From: Patescibacteria group bacterium
GTDB lineage: Bacteria > Patescibacteriota > WWE3 > UBA101185 > UBA10185
Assembly: GCA_018818485.1 (NCBI GenBank)
Contig: JAHIRX010000053.1
Coordinates: 1-6,747 of the forward strand
Reading direction: 5' to 3'
Length of the DNA stretch: 6,747 bases
The notes under the pieces are model-generated. The model had not been told where the DNA came from, ran no database searches, and was given only the letters and a program-made list of their open reading frames with translations. Positions 1 through 3,730 of the stretch are shown here, piece by piece; the first letter of the stretch is position 1, and each line of letters begins with the position of its first letter. A program made the translations under genes and the position numbers.

Positions 1-1
1 A

Positions 2-184
2 AGCCTTGCTAATAGCTTCTAGTATCAAAGCGTAAGTCATATCCGTAGAATTTGTTCCAAGGATATAATCATAACCTTCAACTTTGATATTGCCATTGTC
101 AAAGGTTATCGGCGTTAGCTTAGATGCCTCAAGAATTTGTTGAAATAGTGAGAAAAAAAGCAGTAAAGTTTGCTGGAGACGCCC
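2..184 (-). other. Open minus-strand frame running off the left edge, possible 3' part of an unknown gene
   Basis: On the minus strand the frame is open from 184 down to the window edge. It contains no ATG, GTG or TTG before an internal ATG near the left end. From about position 124 leftwards the translation looks protein-like (it includes ITFDNGNIKVEGYDYILGTN). The part to the right of 124 is merely antisense to the rsmD fragment. I do not recognise the protein. The simplest reading is that a minus-strand gene lost its 5' end at a junction near 124, the same place where rsmD loses its own 5' end. It may also be non-coding. Confidence 0.25.
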
Positions 185-402
185 CTAGAAATTACGACGT
201 TATATTCCTAGATCCATTTTACAAAGACACCTCACATAAATTCCTAATGCAAAATCTAGAGAATATTTTAGAAGAAGATGGAATAATTGCTTTTTTCCAC
301 GGAAATAATCTTGATATTGAAAAGATTCTAGAAAACACGAACCTGAAAGTGGTAGATAATCGTAAGTTTGGACAGAGCTATCTTACCCTTATAAAAAACT
401 AA
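124..402 (+). CDS. rsmD: C-terminal fragment of an RsmD-like 16S rRNA m2G966 methyltransferase (truncated, probably inactive)
   Basis: This 92-residue product matches the second half of RsmD, the AdoMet-dependent enzyme that methylates G966 of 16S rRNA. The match starts just before the catalytic strand (NYDVIFLDPFY, residues 23-33). It continues through the EEDGIIAFFH strand to the usual family ending (DNRKFGQSYLTLIKN). Full-length RsmD has about 180 residues. The N-terminal AdoMet-binding half, with its glycine-rich GSG-type loop, is absent. An in-frame stop lies directly before the ATG, and none of the three upstream plus frames restores the missing part. The family motif (D/N)PP(F/Y) reads DPFY here, losing one proline. 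No Shine-Dalgarno site is visible. The gene ends at a bidirectional hairpin terminator. The family assignment is fairly secure. The fragment is a remnant or the result of a rearrangement or assembly junction, and is probably not catalytic. Confidence 0.65.
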   Translation: MPQEFVEIVRKKAVKFAGDAPRNYDVIFLDPFYKDTSHKFLMQNLENILEEDGIIAFFHGNNLDIEKILENTNLKVVDNRKFGQSYLTLIKN

Positions 403-435
403 AGCACCGTTTACATATTATGTTAACAGTGCTTT
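401..435. terminator. Bidirectional rho-independent terminator between rsmD and gene A
   Basis: The arms at 401-416 and 420-435 form a 16-bp stem with two mismatches (408/428 and 412/424) around a 3-nt loop. On the plus strand the stem is followed by a T-rich tract (433-443). On the minus strand the A-run at 393-398 gives a T-run after the stem. The hairpin overlaps the stop codons of both convergent genes (rsmD stop at 400-402, gene A stop at 435-437), so it can terminate both. Confidence 0.75.
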
Positions 436-806
436 TATAATTTAAGCCAAGAATATAAATCTATCTCGTAAGGTGTGTTTACTCCCAGTTTTTTCAAATC
501 AGAGGGCGTAATTTCACCAAGCTCGATTCTTAAATTTCTTAAGCTATTTAGTAGACTGTCGGGAACCTCAACAAAGACAAACCAAACGTCCTTGGAGGGA
601 TCCTTATCTTCCTTTTTCTTACCCAAGTTAAAGGTACTTGCAGAAAGTTTTATTTTATACTCTCCGAGATCAACTATTTGGTTTTTCCGAATCCTAGAGT
701 TATAAACTCTCTGACTTATACTTACAGAGACACCGTCACCGTAAGAAAAGGAAAATCCTTCTTCCTTAGCTCCTTTAAGATCAAGGGTTCTTAAATCCGA
801 TCCCAT
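435..806 (-). CDS. Gene A: unrecognised small protein, distant paralog of gene B
   Basis: This is a 123-residue soluble protein with no signal peptide or membrane segment, and I do not recognise a family. It is rich in Lys, Asp and Ser and looks like a compact alpha/beta or all-beta fold. A longer reading from 845 exists, but the ATG at 806 is preceded by a strong Shine-Dalgarno site (AAAGGAG, 5-nt spacer), which decides the start. The protein resembles gene B downstream of its start. There is a shared TL..A-E-G(F/Y) segment near the N-terminus, then a K-L strand and a DVWFVFVEV strand (B: DKWEVFVKF). The C-terminal motif DLKKLGVNTPYEIDL matches B's DLKSFGVESPRELDL. The gene lies antisense to the flanking housekeeping genes, between rsmD and rpmF, where many bacteria carry coaD. 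Function is unknown. The Shine-Dalgarno site and the paralog support it being a real gene. Confidence 0.75.
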   Translation of the reverse strand: MGSDLRTLDLKGAKEEGFSFSYGDGVSVSISQRVYNSRIRKNQIVDLGEYKIKLSASTFNLGKKKEDKDPSKDVWFVFVEVPDSLLNSLRNLRIELGEITPSDLKKLGVNTPYEIDLYSWLKL

Positions 807-817
807 AGCGACTCCTT
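798..817 (-). promoter_or_regulatory. Shine-Dalgarno site fixing the gene A start
   Basis: Read on the minus strand, AAAGGAG is followed by TCGCT and then the ATG at 806-804. This near-perfect anti-16S match at the usual distance argues for this ATG over the in-frame one at 845, which has no such site. Confidence 0.7.
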
Positions 818-835
818 TCGTTTTTATCTTGTGGT

Positions 836-865
836 ATCCTATCACAACTTATAGTGCAATGTAAA
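836..865 (-). promoter_or_regulatory. Possible promoter of gene A
   Basis: Read on the minus strand, TTTACA (865-860) and TAGGAT (841-836) are separated by 18 nt, upstream of the gene A Shine-Dalgarno site. Each hexamer matches four or five of six consensus positions. A second possible -10 (TATAAG, 853-848) has no good -35. Gene A appears to need its own promoter because a hairpin separates it from gene B. Confidence 0.3.
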
Positions 866-882
866 TAGCAATAAAATACAAA

Positions 883-915
883 TGAGGCATAAATAATTTT
901 CATATTTATGCCTCA
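883..915 (-). terminator. Hairpin terminator downstream of gene B
   Basis: There is a perfect 13-bp stem (TGAGGCATAAATA at 883-895, its complement at 903-915) around a 7-nt loop. In the minus direction, leaving gene B, it is followed by TTTGTATTTTAT, a broken T-tract. This position and structure fit rho-independent termination of gene B and separate it from gene A. Confidence 0.65.
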
Positions 916-932
916 AAAGAGAGCTCTCTTTT
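915..932. repeat. 18-bp perfect palindrome just after gene B
   Basis: AAAAGAGAGCTCTCTTTT is a perfect 18-bp inverted repeat with no loop, starting 2 nt past the gene B stop codon and sharing its last base with the adjoining hairpin. As RNA it could fold as a 7-bp stem with an AGCT loop, flanked by A and U runs in either direction. It may be an extra terminator stem, an mRNA 3' end stabiliser or a protein-binding site. Confidence 0.6.
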
Positions 933-933
933 T

Positions 934-1281
934 CTAATTTTGCTTGAGTTTGTTAAGCTCTTTGGAAAGATCCAGTTCTCGCGGGGATTCAACACCGAAA
1001 GATTTAAGATCTTTGGCGTATACATACCCGAAAACAATCTCTTTCTTTACCCTAAGCTTTCCAACCTCAAACTTAACAAAAACTTCCCATTTGTCTTGCC
1101 CAGCAACCGGGTTAAGACGAAGCTTTAAAACTTCGTCAATTCCCCCATCAACTTCATAAACCCTTACTCTGTTGTTTCCCTTACTTTCGTACTTGTACCC
1201 CAACTCTACTGCTTGCATTAAGGTCATTTCATTCGGGATGGGTTTTTTGAAGTTTATACCAACTAACGAGTCTTTTGACAT
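934..1281 (-). CDS. Gene B: unrecognised small protein, distant paralog of gene A
   Basis: This is a 115-residue soluble protein, basic and rich in Lys, Val and Glu, with no signal peptide, membrane segment or cysteine. I do not recognise its family. The ATG at 1281 has a good Shine-Dalgarno site (AAGGAAG, 4-nt spacer). Its middle is a series of alternating hydrophobic strands (VRVYEV, LKLRLN, KWEVFVKFEV, KEIVFGYVY). Its last third carries DLKSFGVESPRELDL, matching gene A's DLKKLGVNTPYEIDL. The N-terminal region MTLMQAVELGYKYE matches A's TLDLKGAKEEGFSFS. The gene is read away from rpmF from a divergent promoter and closed by a palindrome plus hairpin. The two genes are separately terminated, so they look like a duplicated pair under independent control. 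Function is unknown. Confidence 0.75.
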   Translation of the reverse strand: MSKDSLVGINFKKPIPNEMTLMQAVELGYKYESKGNNRVRVYEVDGGIDEVLKLRLNPVAGQDKWEVFVKFEVGKLRVKKEIVFGYVYAKDLKSFGVESPRELDLSKELNKLKQN

Positions 1282-1322
1282 TTTACTTCCTTTCTTTTTT
1301 TGGATTCTTTTTAGATTTAAGC

Positions 1323-1351
1323 ATTATATACTATCCTATAGTCGTATGCAA
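1323..1351 (-). promoter_or_regulatory. Promoter of gene B
   Basis: Read on the minus strand, a perfect -10 TATAAT (1328-1323) follows TTGCAT (1351-1346, a weak -35) by exactly 17 nt. It lies about 42 nt upstream of the gene B start and points away from rpmF. The spacer contains a 13-bp inverted repeat, a possible operator. Confidence 0.6.
1330..1342. promoter_or_regulatory. Possible operator: 13-bp inverted repeat inside the gene B promoter
   Basis: ACTAT-CCT-ATAGT is a perfect 5-bp inverted repeat with a 3-nt centre, lying between the -35 and -10 hexamers of the gene B promoter. A protein bound here would block RNA polymerase. Its core octamer TATCCTAT (1332-1339) recurs at 835-842 in the putative gene A promoter. 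The repeat is short, so chance is a real alternative. Confidence 0.35.
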
Positions 1352-1359
1352 GTATTTAG

Positions 1360-1388
1360 TTGACAAACAACCCTATCAAATATATATT
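1360..1388 (+). promoter_or_regulatory. Sigma70-type promoter upstream of rpmF
   Basis: A perfect -35 TTGACA (1360-1365) is followed 17 nt later by TATATT (1383-1388, five of six). Transcription would begin near 1395, giving a leader of about 30 nt before rpmF. It would drive the rpmF-nusB-ACP run. Its -35 lies 8 nt from that of the divergent gene B promoter. Confidence 0.65.
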
Positions 1389-1406
1389 TCATAAGCTTTA
1401 ATTTGT

Positions 1407-1415
1407 TGTTAGAAT
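1407..1415 (+). promoter_or_regulatory. Extended -10 element close to the rpmF start
   Basis: TGTTAGAAT is an extended -10 (TGn plus TAGAAT, five of six). It ends exactly 9 nt before the rpmF ATG. Initiation about 7 nt downstream would give an mRNA beginning within a few bases of the start codon. The same arrangement precedes rpsP (TGTTACAAT, 9 nt, ATG). It would act as a second, leaderless promoter beside the one at 1360-1388. Confidence 0.45.
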
Positions 1416-1424
1416 TACATTGTT

Positions 1425-1571
1425 ATGGCAGTACCAAAAAGAAAACATTCAAAAGGAAGAACAAGAAGAAAGAGAAACTCTCATTTTAAAAGAGAGGAAG
1501 TAACCGTAATTAAAACAAAAGATAAAAAAGGTTACAAAAGACCTCATATCGAGGAAAATATAGAAGTTTAA
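1425..1571 (+). CDS. rpmF: 50S ribosomal protein bL32, short cysteine-free form
   Basis: This 48-residue protein of the large ribosomal subunit was found by reading the frame directly. The N-terminus MAVPKRKHSKGRTRRKRNSHFK is the bL32 signature: Ala-Val-Pro followed by a run of basic residues that penetrates rRNA. The C-terminal half (VTVIKTKDKKGYKRPHIEE) takes the place of the usual zinc ribbon and contains no cysteine, so it is the zinc-independent (C-minus) form. At 48 residues it is shorter than the usual 55-60. No Shine-Dalgarno site precedes the ATG, and an extended -10 sits 9 nt upstream. nusB follows after 3 nt. The neighbourhood of rsmD and rpmF is common in bacteria, which supports the call. 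Confidence 0.9.
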   Translation: MAVPKRKHSKGRTRRKRNSHFKREEVTVIKTKDKKGYKRPHIEENIEV

Positions 1572-1574
1572 AAA

Positions 1575-2015
1575 ATGAAAACTAGTACTGACCCAAGACA
1601 TACATCTAGAAAACTAGCCTTATCAATCATATTTAGTTGGTTATTCACAGAACCAGATACCGATCTTTCAATTGATATATCAAAAGAGATTTTAGAATCA
1701 GAAGGTATTGAATATGATGACAATTTAACTAAGTTTATTGTGGAAGGGGTTCAGAAAAACATTAGTGAGATAGACAGAATTATTGAGGAATGTGCTCCAG
1801 AGTGGCCTATTGACAAAATAGCGAAAATTGATTTAGTAATACTTAGAATTGCCATATTTGAGATACTTTATGGGAAAAAGACACCTGTAAAGGTAGCAAT
1901 TGATGAGGCTGTAGAGATAGCCAAAGATTTTGGAAATGACACATCGCACAAATTTGTAAATGGGGTATTGGGAACTGTAGTTGATAATTACGTAGAAGGT
2001 AAAAAAGATGAGTGA
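1575..2015 (+). CDS. nusB: Transcription antitermination factor NusB
   Basis: NusB binds boxA RNA together with ribosomal protein S10 (NusE) and keeps RNA polymerase in an antitermination state on rRNA operons. The 146-residue all-helical product has the family length. The N-terminal helix DPRHTSRKLALSIIFSW (residues 6-22) corresponds to the arginine-rich region that opens NusB proteins. The C-terminal half is diagnostic: KIAKIDLVILRIAIFEILY, then TPVKVAIDEAVEIAKDFG, then HKFVNGVLGTV. The gene begins 3 nt after rpmF and its last 8 nt overlap the ACP-like gene, so the three are cotranscribed and possibly translationally coupled. The stop is TGA at the expected end of the family, supporting the standard genetic code. 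Confidence 0.95.
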   Translation: MKTSTDPRHTSRKLALSIIFSWLFTEPDTDLSIDISKEILESEGIEYDDNLTKFIVEGVQKNISEIDRIIEECAPEWPIDKIAKIDLVILRIAIFEILYGKKTPVKVAIDEAVEIAKDFGNDTSHKFVNGVLGTVVDNYVEGKKDE

Positions 2016-2241
2016 ATATTTAACTAAATTTAAAAAGATAATATCTGACCATTCTGGGATTGATAAAGAAGAAATCCTGGAAGGATCATATTTTGAGGAA
2101 GATTTAAATATCGGAGAAATGGAACTTATTGAAATGTTAGCCGAGCTTGAAGAAACTTATCATATAGAGTTGGCAGATAGTGTAGGAGACTTTGAAACTG
2201 TCCAAGACGTAGTTGATAGTATAGTTGAGCAAGTTGAGTAA
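2008..2241 (+). CDS. Acyl carrier protein-like protein lacking the phosphopantetheine serine
   Basis: This 77-residue acidic helical protein aligns along its whole length with AcpP. It has MSEYLTKFKKIISDHSGI at the start, the SYFEEDL segment before helix 2, then ELIEMLAELEETYHIEL, and a closing helix TVQDVVDSIVEQ. In AcpP the DSL motif carries the serine that receives 4'-phosphopantetheine. Here the stretch reads DLNIGEMEL, with Glu37 at the serine position, so the protein cannot be a normal holo-ACP. It overlaps nusB by 8 nt (Shine-Dalgarno GAAGG inside nusB) and is followed by rnc; acpP-rnc adjacency is classic in bacteria. In organisms without fatty acid synthesis such a protein may have been kept as a binding partner rather than an acyl carrier. 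The fold call is strong; the role is unknown. Confidence 0.8.
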   Translation: MSEYLTKFKKIISDHSGIDKEEILEGSYFEEDLNIGEMELIEMLAELEETYHIELADSVGDFETVQDVVDSIVEQVE

Positions 2242-2256
2242 TTTGTTAGTTGAGAG

Positions 2257-2300
2257 AAAGCCGAAGTATTCACTAGAATACTGAGTCCTTCGCCTTTTTC
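2257..2300 (+). terminator. Compound hairpin with T-run before rnc (attenuator, terminator or RNase III site)
   Basis: An outer stem (2257-2265 with 2289-2297, one C-C mismatch at 2261/2293) encloses a perfect 6-bp inner stem (2266-2271 with 2276-2281, loop ACTA), with a 7-nt bulge on the 3' side. A run of five T follows (2295-2299). It fills the only sizeable gap within the cluster, between the ACP-like gene and rnc, and ends about 20 nt before the rnc ATG. It could partially terminate transcription. It could also be a double-stranded target for RNase III itself, as in the E. coli rnc leader. Confidence 0.55.
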
Positions 2301-2317
2301 GCAGCAGAAAGAAAAAC

Positions 2318-3019
2318 ATGGAATTTGATTTCAAGAAAATACAAAAGATCTTAGGTATAAAGTTAAAAGATGAAACACTTTTTAAGACTGCGTTTACGCA
2401 CAGATCTTATCTAAATGAACACCCTAAATATGAAAACCCCTCAAACGAGCGTCTTGAGTTTTTAGGAGATGCTGTTCTTCAACTTTTATCTTCTGAGTAC
2501 CTCTTCAAAAACTACCCAGATCACCCGGAAGGAGACCTAACTAATTTTAGATCATCTGTTGTATGTACAAGTTCGATTGGAAAAGAAGCGAAAAGATTAG
2601 ATTATGGGGAACTTTTACTCTTATCCAATGGGGAGGAGTCAACAGGGGGAAGAGAAAGAGAATATATATTAGCAAATACATTTGAAGCCGTGCTTGGAGC
2701 TCTATTTTTAGAAAAAGGACTAGCTCAGTGTAGAAAGTTTGTTGAAAGAGAGTTAATGCACAAGATCGAGGATGTAATTAAAAATGATGAGTATAAAGAT
2801 GCAAAATCTCTTTTTCAGGAGTCTGCCCAAGATAAATTTAATATAACCCCTGTATACAAAATACTTAGATCTTGGGGACCTGATCATCAAAAAATGTTTA
2901 AAGTTGGGGTATTTATAGGAAAAGATACCTGGGGAATAGGGAAAGGAAATAGTAAACAAAAAGCCGAACAAGGTGCAGCTGAAACAGCACTTGAAAAAAT
3001 CCAAAGCGTTGGACAATGA
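2318..3019 (+). CDS. rnc: Ribonuclease III
   Basis: RNase III cleaves double-stranded RNA, processing rRNA precursors and structured mRNAs, as a homodimer with Mg2+. The 233-residue product has the normal length and two domains. The nuclease domain (about 1-150) has THRSYLNE, the signature NERLEFLGDAV (43-53, acidic residues Glu44, Glu47, Asp51), PEGDLT with Glu71, and LANTFEAVLGALFLEKG. In the last motif Glu123 is kept, but the metal-binding Asp found in E. coli (Asp114) is Asn120. The double-stranded RNA-binding domain (about 161-230) is complete, with the GKGNSKQKAEQGAAETAL helix. The Shine-Dalgarno region is weak (AGAAAG), and the start is set by the family N-terminus. A hairpin directly upstream suggests control separate from the genes before it. 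Confidence 0.95.
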   Translation: MEFDFKKIQKILGIKLKDETLFKTAFTHRSYLNEHPKYENPSNERLEFLGDAVLQLLSSEYLFKNYPDHPEGDLTNFRSSVVCTSSIGKEAKRLDYGELLLLSNGEESTGGREREYILANTFEAVLGALFLEKGLAQCRKFVERELMHKIEDVIKNDEYKDAKSLFQESAQDKFNITPVYKILRSWGPDHQKMFKVGVFIGKDTWGIGKGNSKQKAEQGAAETALEKIQSVGQ

Positions 3020-3038
3020 AAAAGGCTTTTGTTACAAT
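3009..3038 (+). promoter_or_regulatory. Extended -10 promoter immediately before rpsP
   Basis: TGT followed by TACAAT (3030-3038) is an extended -10 with five of six consensus bases, ending 9 nt before the rpsP ATG. A weak -35 TTGGAC (3009-3014) lies 18 nt upstream, inside the end of rnc. Transcription would start about 3 nt before the ATG, giving an essentially leaderless mRNA. No Shine-Dalgarno site is present. The layout is the same as before rpmF. Confidence 0.5.
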
Positions 3039-3047
3039 CAATAAGTT

Positions 3048-3491
3048 ATGTCAGTCACAATAAGACTCGCAAGGGTCGGAAGAAAAAATTTACCTGCTTA
3101 TAAAATAGTTGTAGCTCAAACCCGCGATAAAAGAAACGGGAGGGCTTTGGATGTTATTGGTCACTACAATCCTTCTATGAATCCAGAAAGTTTTAACATT
3201 GATAAAGAAAAATATGAAGAGTGGAAGAAAAAAGGAGCGCTTGTAACAGATGCTGTAGAAAAATTAATAAAGGGTGAGTATAAGTATGTTCCTTATGAAC
3301 CAAAGAAAGTAGCTAAAAAAGAAGGTGGTGGTTGGGCAGGACCAGAAGATAAAGGTGGAGAAGAAGGAGCAAACACCAGCAAAGAAAGCACTGAGACACC
3401 TAAAGAACAACCTAAACCCGAAGAAAAACCCACCGAGGAACCAAAACCCGAAGAAAAAAAAGAGGAAAATAAAGAAGATAAAAAAGAGTAA
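3048..3491 (+). CDS. rpsP: 30S ribosomal protein bS16 with a long low-complexity C-terminal extension
   Basis: bS16 is an assembly protein of the small ribosomal subunit. Residues 1-85 are a standard S16: MSVTIRLARVGRKNLPAYKIVVAQTRDKRNGR, then IGHYNP, then a GALVTDAVEKLIK helix. The family is normally 80-90 residues, but this one has 147. After a glycine-rich linker (about 94-109) comes a charged tail of Lys, Glu, Pro and Thr. Part of the tail is a 10-residue tandem repeat (PKPEEK-PTEE-PKPEEK, DNA copies at 3411-3428 and 3441-3458). The tail is in frame with a clean stop and a normally spaced khpA 2 nt later, so it is not a frameshift product. It is presumably disordered and surface-exposed on the 30S. 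The gene seems to have its own promoter close to the ATG. Confidence 0.93.
   Translation: MSVTIRLARVGRKNLPAYKIVVAQTRDKRNGRALDVIGHYNPSMNPESFNIDKEKYEEWKKKGALVTDAVEKLIKGEYKYVPYEPKKVAKKEGGGWAGPEDKGGEEGANTSKESTETPKEQPKPEEKPTEEPKPEEKKEENKEDKKE
3411..3458 (+). repeat. 30-bp-period imperfect tandem repeat within the rpsP tail
   Basis: CCTAAACCCGAAGAAAAA (3411-3428) recurs as CCAAAACCCGAAGAAAAA (3441-3458), one mismatch over 18 bases, 30 bp apart and therefore in frame. It encodes the repeated PKPEEK unit. This suggests the S16 tail grew by duplication. Confidence 0.7.
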
Positions 3492-3493
3492 CC

Positions 3494-3730
3494 ATGAAAG
3501 AATTCATAGAATATTTAGTTAAACAAATTGTTTCAAAGCCCGAGGCAGTAGGTGTTGAAGAGACCAAAGAAGACAGTTTTTCCACATATAAGATTGTTGC
3601 TGATAAAGATGATATGGGTGTCATAATCGGAAAAGAAGGTAGAACTATTAGAAGTATTAGAAATATGGCCAAAGCAAAAGCCATTAAGGATAATGTTAGA
3701 ATCCAAGTTGATCTTGAGGAAAATGATTAA
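3494..3730 (+). CDS. khpA: KH-domain RNA-binding protein KhpA (YlqC family)
   Basis: This 78-residue single KH-domain protein is the size of KhpA, a small RNA-binding protein that pairs with KhpB in Gram-positive bacteria and acts on many RNAs. The family N-terminus is clear (MKEFIEYLVKQIVSKPEAV), followed by a strand (STYKIVADKDDMG). The RNA-binding GxxG loop is GKEG at residues 46-49 within GVIIGKEGRTIRSIRNMAKA. The position between rpsP and trmD is the conserved location of this family. It begins 2 nt after rpsP, and its last 8 nt overlap trmD, so the three are cotranscribed. rimM, which usually sits between khpA and trmD, is missing. Confidence 0.92.
   Translation: MKEFIEYLVKQIVSKPEAVGVEETKEDSFSTYKIVADKDDMGVIIGKEGRTIRSIRNMAKAKAIKDNVRIQVDLEEND

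Noticed and set aside
807..845. Longer gene A start at 845 (13 extra residues)
   Set aside because: The ATG at 806 has a strong Shine-Dalgarno site at the right distance. The extra N-terminal residues have no counterpart in gene B and overlap the putative promoter.
940..1159. Plus-strand reading frames antisense to gene B
   Set aside because: They have no Shine-Dalgarno site and no recognisable product, and lie opposite a better-supported gene. The same applies to the frame at 475-705 opposite gene A and to 1172-1363.
2137..2334. Minus-strand frame across the ACP-like gene and the rnc leader hairpin
   Set aside because: Its sequence is the complement of a conserved gene and a stem-loop, with no protein-like features of its own.
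2753..3016. Minus-strand frame opposite rnc
   Set aside because: It is a shadow of the double-stranded RNA-binding domain coding region. The frames at 3325-3522 (+), 3412-3684 (-) and 3947-4282 (-) were rejected for the same reason.
2013..3019. UGA recoded as glycine or tryptophan
   Set aside because: nusB and rnc both end with TGA exactly where their families end, so TGA is a stop here.
3300..3491. S16 tail as a frameshift artefact
   Set aside because: The repeat unit is a multiple of three and stays in frame. Composition remains Lys/Glu/Pro as designed coding sequence, and the stop is followed 2 nt later by khpA.
3693..3722. Longer trmD start at 3693
   Set aside because: The ten extra residues do not match TrmD, whose family N-terminus begins at MIKFDVLTLFP. 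A Shine-Dalgarno site precedes the ATG at 3723.
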